The translations under genes and the position numbers were made by a program. From assembly GCA_900446925.1 (NCBI GenBank), contig UAVY01000009.1, forward strand, positions 62,001 through 126,000: a DNA stretch of 64,000 nucleotides. The letters run 5' to 3'. Below the pieces are notes generated by a model. The model was not told the DNA's origin, made no database searches, and saw only the letters and a program-made list of their open reading frames with translations. Source of the stretch: Citrobacter koseri (GTDB lineage Bacteria; Pseudomonadota; Gammaproteobacteria; Enterobacterales; Enterobacteriaceae). Each line of letters opens with the position of its first letter. Positions within the stretch are counted from its first letter, which is position 1. Positions 16,504 through 24,463 of the stretch are shown piece after piece.

Positions 16504-16573
16504 AAGGGTGAAGACCGCTGTGCGCCAACACAGACGGCCTTCGGTGTAATTCCAGGCGAAATCACGAGGTTAT

Positions 16574-16615
16574 TATGACAAAGAGTTTTTTAAAACACCA
16601 GGCAAGGGAGGCATA
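16574..16615 (+). CDS. Possible 13-residue leader peptide before O
   Basis: ATG at 16574 preceded by ACGAGG opens MTKSFLKHQAREA and stops 3 bases before the O start. It may couple translation to O, or be chance. Only spacing supports it. Confidence 0.25.
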
Positions 16616-16618
16616 GCT

Positions 16619-17617
16619 ATGTCGAATGTCGCCTACGCCGATTTTGCGGCGCGTACCGCCGTCAGGAGCAACCGGATGGAAAACCAGAAGACCGGATTCA
16701 TCCCGTTGTACCGGAGTGTACTCAAGCAGCCCTGGTCAGAAGATGTTTACCTGCGTACGTTGTGGGATAACCTGCTTTTGGGCGCTGCCAGCCAGCCATA
16801 CACAGCGAGCTTTAAAGGTCGCCAATGGCCGCTACAAACCGGACAACTGGTGACCACGGCGGCCGATCTGGGCCTGAAACTACGTGACAGAAAAGGCAAC
16901 CCAACAAGCCGTGATGCTGTTGAGAGAATGCTGACGTTTTTTGTGCGTGAAGGGATGATTTCCATTGAAGGGGAGCGGCAAAGAGGGCGTGTGATCACGA
17001 TCTCAAATTATGCCGAATATGCTCAAAAAATGGACAATTTGCCCGCACAAACTTCCGCACATACCAGCGCACATATGCCCGCACATGGCGAAGCCAGTAA
17101 CGGCGCGGGTTTGGCGGTAGGTAGCGCACATGAAAGCGCACATACATCCGCACAAACAAGCGCACATCATGAACAATATATATTAAATACTAACGTATTT
17201 AATGTACGTCAGAGAATTTCCAAAGTTGTTCCTGATGCAGCAGTCCAGACTCCGAAAGGTGACAAGTGGGGGACATCTGACGATCTCCGCTGCGCAGAGT
17301 GGATGCTGGCGCTGCGTGACATCACCAAACCATCCCTGAAAAAACCAAACATGGCTGGCTGGGCGAATGACATACGCCTGATGCGCCAGTTGGACGGACG
17401 CACCCACAAAGAGATTTGTGAGTTGTTCAGATGGGCCTGCAAAGACTCGTTCTGGTACAAAAATATTCTCTCCCCCGCAAAGCTCCGCGCCAAGTGGGAC
17501 ACGCTAACCCTTCACCGCGAAGACACTACCCGCAAGCCACGCGCAGATGTCAGCGCAAACAAATCCGAAACTGGCCCGCACTGGAACAGTGCTGAAGCAT
17601 GGGAGAAATTTTTATGA
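16619..17617 (+). CDS. Replication protein O-like (origin binding)
   Basis: This 332-residue protein has an N-terminal winged-helix region (FIPLYRSVLKQPWSEDVYLR to ISNYAEYAQKMDN, about residues 24–140), a low-complexity linker rich in Ser-Ala-His repeats encoded by the iterons, and a C-terminal DnaT/YdaU-like domain (AEWMLALRDITKPSLKKPNM … FRWACKDSFWYKNILSP). It should recognise the origin inside its own gene and recruit the P protein and host helicase. The start ATG follows AAGGGAGG. The stop overlaps the P start. Confidence 0.82.
   Translation: MSNVAYADFAARTAVRSNRMENQKTGFIPLYRSVLKQPWSEDVYLRTLWDNLLLGAASQPYTASFKGRQWPLQTGQLVTTAADLGLKLRDRKGNPTSRDAVERMLTFFVREGMISIEGERQRGRVITISNYAEYAQKMDNLPAQTSAHTSAHMPAHGEASNGAGLAVGSAHESAHTSAQTSAHHEQYILNTNVFNVRQRISKVVPDAAVQTPKGDKWGTSDDLRCAEWMLALRDITKPSLKKPNMAGWANDIRLMRQLDGRTHKEICELFRWACKDSFWYKNILSPAKLRAKWDTLTLHREDTTRKPRADVSANKSETGPHWNSAEAWEKFL
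17045..17215. other. Prophage replication origin: two blocks of four 12-bp iterons plus AT-rich stretch
   Basis: GCACAT or GCACAA cores occur at 17045, 17057, 17069 and 17081, and again at 17126, 17138, 17150 and 17162, each block with exact 12-base spacing. An AT-rich segment (17168–17215, containing AATATATATTAAATACTAAC) follows directly. This is the lambda-type arrangement of O-binding iterons and unwinding region inside the O gene. The 12-base period keeps the coding frame and gives a four-residue Ala-His repeat. Confidence 0.82.
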
Positions 17618-18309
17618 CCCCGGATCTTTATCGTGCAATTCAGAATCGCGACAGCGAAATGCTATCGCGCATGGCTGGAGATTCTTACGACGGACGCAAG
17701 GTTGTTAACGCTGACGCTGAAAAGCTGGTGGATATGCTTTTTGAAAATCTCATGCAGGTATTCCCGGCATCCACTCAGACGAACCTGCGTACTGACGCTG
17801 ATATTCGCGTTGCAAAGCAGCAATGGATCGCCGCTTTCGCTGAGTCAGGCATCACCTCCCGTGGGCAACTTTCCGCCGGAATGCAGAAAGCCCGATCCAG
17901 TCAGTCACCGTTCTGGCCGTCGCCGGGTCAGTTTATTTCGTGGTGCCGTGAGGGGAGTGGCGCGCTGGGAGTCAGTGTGGACGACATCATGAGCGAATAC
18001 TGGCGCTGGCGGAAACTTGTTTTTCGCTATCCGACGAGTGAGCAATTCCCCTGGAGGGATAAAAACCCGCTGTATTACCACATCTGCCTGGAGCTGCGCC
18101 GTCGTGGAACGGAGGGGCAACTCAGCGAAAAGGAACTTATCCGGGCCGCTGGCGACATCCTGCATGACTGGGAAAAGCGCACTCTTGCTGGCAAGCCCAT
18201 ACCGCCCGTTCGTCGCGCGATAGCCGCACCTTCGCAGGATCGTGGGCCAACACCAGCCGAGTTGTTAATGGCGAAGTACAAGCAGCGTAAAGACGCCGGG
18301 CTGATTTAA
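17614..18309 (+). CDS. Replication protein P-like (helicase loader)
   Basis: This 231-residue protein begins MTPDLYRAIQNRDSEMLSRM at 17614, overlapping the O stop by ATGA. The middle contains FWPSPGQFISWCREG and YWRWRKLVFRYPTSEQFPWR, typical of lambda P-type helicase loaders, which deliver host DnaB to the O–origin complex. The C-terminal tail is basic. Position directly after O supports the call. Confidence 0.82.
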   Translation: MTPDLYRAIQNRDSEMLSRMAGDSYDGRKVVNADAEKLVDMLFENLMQVFPASTQTNLRTDADIRVAKQQWIAAFAESGITSRGQLSAGMQKARSSQSPFWPSPGQFISWCREGSGALGVSVDDIMSEYWRWRKLVFRYPTSEQFPWRDKNPLYYHICLELRRRGTEGQLSEKELIRAAGDILHDWEKRTLAGKPIPPVRRAIAAPSQDRGPTPAELLMAKYKQRKDAGLI

Positions 18310-18325
18310 CGGGAGGGGAATGACG

Positions 18326-18637
18326 ATGGCAAGCAAATCACTGTGGGCAATTGTTGATTTCCTTCGGGAAAACCAGAGCATCACGCCGCGACAGGTTCAG
18401 AACCTGCTGGGATGCGACTGCAAGAAATCTCACAACCTGCTGCTTCACCTGACGCGCAAAGCGGTAGTTATCCGTACAGGCGAGCCGCATCACCCGGTCT
18501 ATTCGCTGTTGCCCGGCGGAGAGCTGAATATCAAGCGCTTCAAATCGACCGTGAGAAAAAACATGGTCACATCCGTTTGCCGCAACAGCGCAGCGATGAA
18601 GCGAGTTCTGGCATTTTACGGGAGAGCGTCAGCATGA
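18326..18637 (+). CDS. Winged-helix-like phage protein
   Basis: This 103-residue basic protein starts MASKSLWAIVDFLRENQSIT, and its first 70 residues look like a helix-turn-helix with a wing (TPRQVQNLLGCDCKKSHNLL … YSLLPGGEL). The ATG at 18326 is 9 bases from GGAGG and is preferred over the ATG at 18320. Its TGA overlaps the next start. It probably binds DNA; the target is unknown. Confidence 0.6.
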   Translation: MASKSLWAIVDFLRENQSITPRQVQNLLGCDCKKSHNLLLHLTRKAVVIRTGEPHHPVYSLLPGGELNIKRFKSTVRKNMVTSVCRNSAAMKRVLAFYGRASA

Positions 18638-19278
18638 CAATCGACAAACAGGCGCTGCGTGATGTCGCAGAGAAAACAAAAATCGCTGGCGAAGCTCCGG
18701 TTATGCCGTTCGAGCAACGAATCAATGCGCTGAATGATTTCATGAAGAACTTTACCCCGGCAACTGTGCTGGCACTGCTGGATGAGCTGGAAGCGCTCCA
18801 GTCTTTCCGTACCGCATTCAATGAGTGGAGCGATAAAACCGATTGGGTGCAAACGGATAAGCGGCTTGACGTCATTAAGCCGTGGGGTAAGCACCGCGCC
18901 GACGTTCTGAAGCTCTATATCGATCACCTGGAATCAAAGCTGGAAGCCAAAGAAGAACAGCGAGCTAACTGGTTTCATATGGCGCAGAAGTTAGGCGAGG
19001 ATTTGGACGCCGCAGAGAAGTGCATAGCAGAACTGGAGTCCCGCACAGTCACCTTAGAACCGTTCCGCTCATTTGTTACCGATGCCGACATTACAGCGTT
19101 ACACCGCTTCGCAGAATGTTGCGATGACCCTGAATCTGGCGGTCACGATTTGCAAAAAGAGCAGGTACAGCGGCTTGAGGCAATCGGAGCATTGCAGCGT
19201 TCGGGGCGAATTAGCTACATCACAGGCTTCGGTGATGTCCTGATTTCCATTACGGCTGGCATCGGTAAGGGGGCGTGA
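18634..19278 (+). CDS. Ead/Ea22-like protein with repeated KTDW module
   Basis: This 214-residue protein begins MTIDKQALRDVAEKTKIAGE. Residues about 58–100 contain FNEWSDKTDWVQTDKRLDVI and KPWGKHRADVLKLYIDHLES, nearly the same as a block in the early gene at 6386–6892. A coiled coil and a short C-terminal domain (EPFRSFVTDADITALHRFAE) follow. It belongs with the Ead/Ea22 proteins common in nin regions; function is unknown. Confidence 0.65.
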   Translation: MTIDKQALRDVAEKTKIAGEAPVMPFEQRINALNDFMKNFTPATVLALLDELEALQSFRTAFNEWSDKTDWVQTDKRLDVIKPWGKHRADVLKLYIDHLESKLEAKEEQRANWFHMAQKLGEDLDAAEKCIAELESRTVTLEPFRSFVTDADITALHRFAECCDDPESGGHDLQKEQVQRLEAIGALQRSGRISYITGFGDVLISITAGIGKGA

Positions 19279-19502
19279 TGGCTATTGCTGAGCGAATCGC
19301 TATCGGCCCATCTGGTGACACCTACGAAATTCATCTGGGGGCGAACTGTTATCACTACCGAACTGACGGCAAGGCGAACCTGATGAAAGAGGGCATGAAC
19401 CATGCCTACCTATGCCGGGTGACGAGCGAAACGATTAAATATGCTCTCGCGGCAATAGTTGAACTACAGCAGAAATTATCCGCCGCTGGCGTTGAGGACT
19501 AA
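19278..19502 (+). CDS. Small nin-region protein
   Basis: This 74-residue protein starts MAIAERIAIGPSGDTYEIHL, with its ATG overlapping the TGA of the gene before. It is mixed alpha/beta and ends …QQKLSAAGVED. I do not recognise it; tight overlap with its neighbour supports translation. Confidence 0.55.
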   Translation: MAIAERIAIGPSGDTYEIHLGANCYHYRTDGKANLMKEGMNHAYLCRVTSETIKYALAAIVELQQKLSAAGVED

Positions 19503-19505
19503 CCC

Positions 19506-19983
19506 ATGACCACTATTACCAATAACAAACTAACAGGCCCTCGGCGAGAATCATCCGGCCAACGGCCCGCTTACGACCGAGCGCCTTACTCACGTTCGCG
19601 ACGTGTTACATCGCAATCTCAAATACTCAAATGGCGGAAGTATGGATTACATCATCGCTGACGCTGTGAAAGCGATTGATGAATTGCTGGAAGGGAGGAA
19701 GGCGGAACCTGTGGCATGGTCGGCAAAGGATGTTAGAAATGGTGACCAGTTGCTATACAGCCTGATTGATGATGTGAATGCGGCACTGTCAGATAACCAA
19801 TGGCTTGAAATTACGTCGCTCTACACCGCCCCGCCAGCGCCGGTAGTGCCGGACGAATGCCCGGTAGAAATTCGCGACCTGCTGGCGTCCCATTCTGACG
19901 CTCTCTTCCACGATGGCGATGCACAGGAGATATGGAATGCCTGCCGCGCCGCCATGCTCAACAAGGATAAAAACAATGGGTAA
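19506..19983 (+). CDS. Ead/Ea22-like protein (one extra base)
   Basis: The corrected 158-residue protein starts MTTITNNKLQALGENHPANG, continues LTTERLTHVRDVLHRNLKYS and ends RAAMLNKDKNNG. The start region TTERL…HVRD is typical of Ead/Ea22 family proteins. An extra A near 19538 breaks the frame; 478 minus 1 is 159 codons. It overlaps the next gene at its end. Confidence 0.6.
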
Positions 19984-20356
19984 TCGTTATGAAATTGCCG
20001 AACAAAACGGCATGTCTCGCGAATTTGTCGACTGGTTCTTTGATAACAAAAAAAATGGATGTGGCAACGTATGGTTCATTATGATGGCGGCTATGCGGGA
20101 AGGGTGGAAAGGCCGCGCCGCGATGCTCGACAGCTGCGCCATCGTAGAAACCAGAAATCATGCGGGTTGCAGCCAGAAAAATAGCGTAAAGTGCGCCTCC
20201 GCGCGTCAGGGTAAAGCCGATGATGATTTGCACGAAGCGGTAAGTGATTTGCTTGCGGCTCTGGACGAATACCCTGAACAGCTCGTACCGATTAACAGAA
20301 AGTCATTCCTGGTCAGAACTATCCGCGCCGCCATGCTCAATGGAGGTAAATCGTGA
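19976..20356 (+). CDS. Nin-region protein of unknown function
   Basis: This 126-residue protein begins MGNRYEIAEQNGMSREFVDW and starts inside the end of the previous gene. The C-terminal half (HEAVSDLLAALDEYPEQLVP … IRAAMLNGGKS) shares the RAAMLN ending of its upstream neighbour, suggesting recombination between related Ea-type genes. Function unknown. Confidence 0.5.
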   Translation: MGNRYEIAEQNGMSREFVDWFFDNKKNGCGNVWFIMMAAMREGWKGRAAMLDSCAIVETRNHAGCSQKNSVKCASARQGKADDDLHEAVSDLLAALDEYPEQLVPINRKSFLVRTIRAAMLNGGKS

Positions 20357-20853
20357 AAACTATCCAGTTATCAGAGCGCGAGCTTTCCATGATTTTCAGC
20401 ATGCTTACGCCGCCATATTCCGTCCGCGATACCCACACAGACGAGTTCAACGAATTGCGTAATAAAGTCTTTTACGCTCTGCGTGATGCTCAGAACGATG
20501 AACCTGTAAGTAATCGTGATGAGTTGCCAGAAGAAACTGGCTCATTGCTTCAACTTCGCAAACTTATTCGTCAGCGCCATGCCGAGTGGTCTGATGCCAC
20601 GTTCGGCAATGTTGGCCCGGTTGGGCCATTGAAGCATCTTTCTAAAGAAGCTCTGGAGGCAGCCGATAATGTTATAGACTTGAGCGAATGGGCTGACATG
20701 CAGTTCCTGCTGTGGGACGCGCAGAGACGTGCCGGCATCTGTGACGGTGAAATTACAGCAGCGATGGAAGAAAAACTGAAGGTGAACATGGCGCGCCAGT
20801 GGCCGGAGCAGAAAGACGGTGAACCTCGCCTTCACATAAAAACAACTCCGTAG
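20353..20853 (+). CDS. Predicted dATP/dGTP pyrophosphohydrolase domain protein (DUF550)
   Basis: The C-terminal half of this 166-residue protein holds a MazG-like all-helical domain: LLQLRKLIRQRHAEWSDATF, GPLKHLSKEALEAADN and LSEWADMQFLLWDAQRRAGI. The acidic residues of KEALEAAD and EWAD fit Mg2+ ligands of dNTP pyrophosphohydrolases (PF04447/DUF550). Such proteins hydrolyse dNTPs or modified nucleotides. The first 50 residues are a separate Ea-type segment. GTG start; stop and start overlap with the neighbour as GTGA. Confidence 0.7.
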   Translation: MKTIQLSERELSMIFSMLTPPYSVRDTHTDEFNELRNKVFYALRDAQNDEPVSNRDELPEETGSLLQLRKLIRQRHAEWSDATFGNVGPVGPLKHLSKEALEAADNVIDLSEWADMQFLLWDAQRRAGICDGEITAAMEEKLKVNMARQWPEQKDGEPRLHIKTTP

Positions 20854-20867
20854 CTGGGAGGGGGGAG

Positions 20868-21095
20868 GTGATTACTTATCTTTTTTTCGGTTTCCTTATT
20901 GTTTGCACTCTGTTTTGCATAGTGATGTTATGGCGGGTGGTCAAGGTGGCAGAGTGGCGACTCAAGGCCCTCGAGATGAGTGCTGATGATTATCGGGCAC
21001 TACCTGAATTTCATAAGATGCTGTGGATGATTTGGATATGGAGGCTAGAACGCTTCCCGAGATGTAATAAGCGGGCATGGTCGGAGGTGAAGTGA
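20868..21095 (+). CDS. Small single-helix membrane protein
   Basis: This 75-residue protein uses a GTG start after GGGAGGGGGGAG. Residues 2–24 form a transmembrane helix (ITYLFFGFLIVCTLFCIVML), followed by a basic amphipathic segment and a second Trp-rich stretch (FHKMLWMIWIWRLERF). Function unknown. Its TGA overlaps the start of the next small gene. Confidence 0.5.
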   Translation: MITYLFFGFLIVCTLFCIVMLWRVVKVAEWRLKALEMSADDYRALPEFHKMLWMIWIWRLERFPRCNKRAWSEVK

Positions 21096-21256
21096 TGGAT
21101 CAACTTTCGCAATACACCACTAACAGGATTATTGAACTGGAAAATCTGCTGCTGGTGGATGTTGAGGAAACGGTCTGGCCAGCGGAAGTGAAAATGTTTT
21201 TTTCTCAGGTTGAGAACGCCGGGGATCTCCCGGCGCACCATAGTTTTCATGGCTGA
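21095..21256 (+). CDS. 53-residue nin-region protein
   Basis: MDQLSQYTTNRIIELENLLL … SQVENAGDLPAHHSFHG starts at ATG 21095, overlapping the previous stop, behind GGAGGTGAAG. It is acidic and helical. Its last bases overlap the end of the convergent lipoprotein gene. No function can be given. Confidence 0.5.
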   Translation: MDQLSQYTTNRIIELENLLLVDVEETVWPAEVKMFFSQVENAGDLPAHHSFHG

Positions 21257-21651
21257 CCTTCGAAGTTCCATCTTGCGGAACCCATATTAAAGTAAACTCT
21301 CCGATCGGTAAACGCCGGGAATGTCGCTCTTTCAGAAGCTTTTTGCAATGCAGCGCAATAATCTTTGTCACCACCTTTCACGATAAAATTTTGCAGGGTG
21401 CCATCGACTTTGAAATCCAGATGAGCGTTACATTTTTTACCATTCCAGGCATGGGGCTCTGTAAGTGCTGCGTCCAAAGCTTTTTTTATTCTGGATGAAT
21501 ACCATCCATATATATCCTTATCCAACACTTTACCCGAACTCTTATATTCGCATGATTCCATTGCATTTTTTTTCTGACAGCCTGTAGGTGCAAGAGGGGC
21601 GCAACCTGCAATGGTTAATGTCACCACAATCAACATTAAAAATTTTATCAT
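21247..21651 (-). CDS. Lipoprotein with TolA-like C-terminal domain
   Basis: This 134-residue protein has a lipoprotein signal (MIKFLMLIVVTLTIAGC, lipobox TIAGC), then a region matching TolA domain III: DIYGWYSSRIKKALDAALTE, NGKKCNAHLDFKVDGTL and GGDKDYCAALQKASERATFP, with two cysteines placed as in the TolA disulfide. TolA-III is the periplasmic domain used by group A colicins and filamentous phages. The gene is convergent to the nin operon, AT-richer, and has its own upstream region, so it looks like a lysogen-expressed cargo gene. A decoy or envelope role is inference. Confidence 0.72.
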   Translation of the reverse strand: MIKFLMLIVVTLTIAGCAPLAPTGCQKKNAMESCEYKSSGKVLDKDIYGWYSSRIKKALDAALTEPHAWNGKKCNAHLDFKVDGTLQNFIVKGGDKDYCAALQKASERATFPAFTDRRVYFNMGSARWNFEGQP

Positions 21652-22030
21652 ACATATTTCCCGTCATGCTGCAATTCAATTTATTGAATTGTATAGTTAT
21701 TTTCAGAGATTTAAAATATGATAGTTACATTACTTCTTCAGTAATGAAGTGACAGACTTCATTACTAATGTTTCAACTGCGCGAAATCTACCATGCAGGG
21801 TTTCCCGCTGCGGCAACGCAGTCCCGCCACCGTTCGCTGAAGCGCTGGTGCGCGCCAATTTGCCGGAATTGTGCGTGAGACGGGAGGCAGCGTAGTGGCA
21901 AAATCACCAGCAGAGCACAAAAGTCTTTCTCTATGAGCGCCGTAGCGTAGAGGCTTTTATCCATAAATGGCGGAATCAGTATTATTCTGATATGAATTAT
22001 GGGGCTATTGTTTTAACAATCGCCCCTTGT
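21652..22030. other. Intergenic region with hairpins
   Basis: No convincing gene. The first 70 bases are AT-rich and should hold the promoter of the leftward lipoprotein gene. AGTAATGAAGTGACAGACTT and the following CATTACT form a 10-base-pair stem (about 21740–21767). The stretch 21790–21970 has coding-like composition but no long frame and may be a remnant. Confidence 0.4.
21999..22028. terminator. Terminator after the exported protein gene
   Basis: GGGGCTATTGTTTTAACAAT followed by CGCCCC makes a stem ending in a T-rich stretch (plus) or A/T-rich flank (minus). It lies just beyond the stop of the minus-strand gene at 22031 and can serve both directions. Confidence 0.6.
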
Positions 22031-22411
22031 TTAACGTTTTTGTGAGTTAGCAGCACCTCTGACGGCACACATAAAATCACCAATACCAGCGCCGACGCTG
22101 TTCCCTTCGGCAACATAATCACCTTTGAAAGCTAACTTCCCATCCATATAGAAGAATTTTAACTCTCCATATCCACTATCACAGTCGGCATCTTTAATAC
22201 TAATTTTGTAATACTCTATTTTTTTATTTTTCGTTTGATACATGAACAAGGCAGATGAATCACCTTTTACACTTCTAAAAGTGCCTTTTTTTGCTGAAAA
22301 AATACCATCATCAGCTGTGGTAACCTCAACCCAGTTACTTGTAGTTTTAGCAAAAGCGACACTCGCAACAAAAAGAGCAGAAAAGCCCAGCAATGCGGTT
22401 TTCTTAGCCAT
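22031..22411 (-). CDS. Exported protein of unknown function
   Basis: This 126-residue protein has a classical signal peptide (MAKKTALLGFSALFVASVAF, cleavage after AKA-like VAFA). The mature part is beta-rich (WVEVTTADDGIFSAKKGTFR … YGELKFFYMDGKLAFKGDYV) with two cysteines (DADCDS and DFMCAV) that may pair in the periplasm. It stands alone on the minus strand inside the rightward nin region, next to the TolA-like lipoprotein. I do not recognise the family; a lysogenic-conversion role is inferred from position. Confidence 0.65.
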   Translation of the reverse strand: MAKKTALLGFSALFVASVAFAKTTSNWVEVTTADDGIFSAKKGTFRSVKGDSSALFMYQTKNKKIEYYKISIKDADCDSGYGELKFFYMDGKLAFKGDYVAEGNSVGAGIGDFMCAVRGAANSQKR

Positions 22412-22690
22412 AAACAGTATTCCATTTTTTAAGGTTTTTCCTGATTCTATCTGCGTTTTAAATAACGTTCAACGACACACTGCATACCTTCTTAAATGGG
22501 CATGGAGAGCCATTCAACTCCGTAGCCTTAGCAACGCAACTTGTGCGCGAATGCTCCGCTCGTGAGCCGCAGCGAGACAAGCCTCATGAGTGACACAAAG
22601 TTAACCCGCTTCGGCGGGTTTTGTTATTTCCTGCTGACAATGACTTAACAATTCGTGCTCTTAAAACGTTGATCATTTTGTTTTATAGGT
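22412..22690. other. Intergenic region before the SOS gene
   Basis: This stretch contains the divergent promoter region of the exported-protein gene (AT-rich near 22412–22470) and a plus-strand terminator at its right part. No gene seen. Confidence 0.4.
22603..22625 (+). terminator. Rho-independent terminator
   Basis: AACCCGCTTCGGCGGGTTTTG is a GC stem with a TTCG-type loop and a T-run. It would stop rightward transcripts before the LexA-controlled dinI-like gene, giving that gene separate control. Confidence 0.75.
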
Positions 22691-22693
22691 ATG

Positions 22694-22710
22694 CTGTATA
22701 AAAAACACAG
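22694..22710 (+). promoter_or_regulatory. LexA box upstream of the dinI-like gene
   Basis: CTGTATAAAAAACACAG matches the LexA half-sites CTGT…ACAG but has 11 instead of 10 bases between CTG and CAG. The A6 run is probably one base too long, as elsewhere in this sequence. It lies 20 bases before the start codon of a DinI-family gene. Confidence 0.65.
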
Positions 22711-22730
22711 TATATGCAATGGAGGCCACT

Positions 22731-22965
22731 ATGAAAGTTGAGTTAACTATTGATCGAACAAAGAAACTTCCTGATGGTGCAGTGCCAGCACTGGAAAAAG
22801 AATTACTTAAACGACTGAATAATCAGTATGAGAATTGCAGCCTGATAATCCGTCGCGCCGGATCAGATGGACTGAGCGTTTTCGGTGGCGATAAGGACGA
22901 TAAAAAGCAAATCGAAAAGGATCCTTCAGGAAACTTGGGAAAGCGCTGACGACTGGTTTTACTGA
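22731..22965 (+). CDS. DinI-family protein
   Basis: The corrected 77-residue product starts MKVELTIDRTKKLPDGAVPA and ends ILQETWESADDWFY, matching DinI, which binds RecA filaments and modulates the SOS response and UmuD cleavage. An extra G near 22919 breaks the frame just before the conserved C-terminal helix; 235 minus 1 is 78 codons. GGAGG precedes the ATG at 22731. With the LexA box it forms an SOS-induced phage gene and may tune prophage induction and the umuDC operon at the other end. Confidence 0.82.
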
Positions 22966-23081
22966 GATTGCGCTTAAAGGTGGCGCGCATTTTTCAGAAT
23001 ACCGCAGTACGCGTATCCCTTTGATGCTGCTGCCGACAATTTTTAACCGCGTCTGTATGTCGCTCGAAGGGAGAACAGAAT

Positions 23082-23330
23082 GTGAGTGATTCAGCTTTGC
23101 AAACGTCAGAAGATAACTGGTATGACATTGTAAGACGGTCTGACGGCTGCGTGGTGTTTAGCTTTCCTTCGTCGGGCAGGCATCTTATCTATCGCGTCAA
23201 TGGCATGGTTTCCATGCGGCCTTTGCTGGATGATGAAGAAGTCTTTACTCCCAATGGCTTTATGCAATTTATTCGCCGTCTCGGCTACCGGGTAACGCCA
23301 CCTTCTGATAATATGAAATCAACGGTCTGA
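23082..23330 (+). CDS. Phage protein of unknown function
   Basis: This 82-residue protein starts at GTG 23082 after AAGGGAGAAC (an ATG three bases upstream is followed at once by a stop). The sequence MSDSALQTSEDNWYDIVRRS … FIRRLGYRVTPPSDN is one I recall from nin regions of related prophages without a function. Small beta-rich fold likely. Confidence 0.55.
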   Translation: MSDSALQTSEDNWYDIVRRSDGCVVFSFPSSGRHLIYRVNGMVSMRPLLDDEEVFTPNGFMQFIRRLGYRVTPPSDNMKSTV

Positions 23331-23367
23331 ACAGCCGTTAACCTGCTGCGCCACGGAGTGAACAACC

Positions 23368-23963
23368 ATGGCGCAAACACTGTATTTTGAAAAGACCTTC
23401 CAGAACGCCCTGATTTCGGTTGATCCCGGAACCAGCGAATTTTTACAACTGTTGCCAACAGGACAGTTGCTCACAGGTGAGTTCCGTAAGCCGCGCAACT
23501 ACGTATTCCACAAAAATTCTTCAAGCTATTGTCGCTTGGCTATCACTACTGGACACCAACCGGCGGACTTGTTGAGGAATCAGAGCGGTCGCTAATCTCC
23601 GGGTATATTGATTTCCTGTCATCAAACCCGACACAACGTAACGCGCTCCATAACGCTGCTGATATGTATCTGAATACTGTCGGACTGGTGCGTTCCCGCG
23701 AAGTCGTACTGCTGAAGCATTTCGAATCCTTCCGCGAGTGGGCAACTATTCAGGCGGGATTTTACGACGAATATATTATGCCCGATGGCAGCCGCCGGCG
23801 CACGGCTAAATCCATTTCCTTCGCCAGCATGGATGATGCCGAATTTAACGGCGTCTATCAGTCGGTGCTCAACGTTCTCTGGAACTACATACTGCGTCGA
23901 AAATTCCGTTCAGCGAATGACGTCGAGAACGCCGCCGCCCAGCTCATGAGCTTTGCGGGGTGA
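23368..23963 (+). CDS. DUF1367 family phage protein
   Basis: The corrected protein is 198 residues with the DUF1367 pattern: GEFRKPRNYVFHKKFFKLLS, LGYHYWTPTGGLV, ESFREWATIQAGFYDEYIMP and FNVLW-type NVLWNYILRRKFRSANDVEN. Function is unknown; the family is common between dinI-like and rusA genes. One A is missing near 23513–23517 (CACAAAAATTC should have A6), so the two halves belong together (597 bases). Confidence 0.78.
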
Positions 23964-24463
23964 TGGCGATGAAGTATTCATATTTTCACCACACGGAATG
24001 CACCACCGAGCAGGCAGAACGCCTGATTGCCGATTATCAGTCTCGCGGTGTCAGAGCCAAAAAGAGCCTCAATCCTGATTTCCTGACCTGGACAGTCAGC
24101 GCGAAATTACAAGAGTGCGAACGTCCGGCGCGGACGCCGAGAACCTTCCGACAAAAAGGCTGGGGGGTGAGCATGGCTAATCTTCGAAAAGCTGCGCGTG
24201 GCCGGGAATGCCAGGTGCGTATTCCGGGGGTATGCAACGGCAACCCTGAGACATCTGTTCTGGCCCATATCCGTATCGCCGGGTTATGTGGCACCGGCAT
24301 CAAACCGCCAGACCTTATCGCGACTATCGCATGCTCATCATGCCATGACGAGATCGACCGCCGTACTCACCAGGTTGATGCTGAATATGCAAAGGAGTGT
24401 GCGCTGGAAGGTATGGCCCGAACGCAGGTTATCTGGCTGAAAGAGGGGCTCATTAAATCATGA
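23963..24463 (+). CDS. DUF1364 family protein, HNH-like
   Basis: This 166-residue protein fuses a short N-terminal segment (MAMKYSYFHHTECTTEQAER…) to a DUF1364 domain starting MANLRKAARGRECQVRIPGV. The domain has CQVRIPGVC, LAHIRIAG and ACSSCHDEIDRRT, a treble-clef layout typical of HNH-type nucleases (His in AHIR, zinc-type cysteine pairs). It could process recombination intermediates with RusA just downstream. The ATG overlaps the previous TGA. Confidence 0.72.
   Translation: MAMKYSYFHHTECTTEQAERLIADYQSRGVRAKKSLNPDFLTWTVSAKLQECERPARTPRTFRQKGWGVSMANLRKAARGRECQVRIPGVCNGNPETSVLAHIRIAGLCGTGIKPPDLIATIACSSCHDEIDRRTHQVDAEYAKECALEGMARTQVIWLKEGLIKS

Noticed and set aside
17042..17170. CRISPR-like array
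   Set aside because: The regular 12-base repeats are too short and have no spacers; they are origin iterons inside a gene.
21790..21970. Hidden gene between the two exported-protein genes
   Set aside because: Coding-like composition but all frames are short and no single-base correction gives a recognisable protein.
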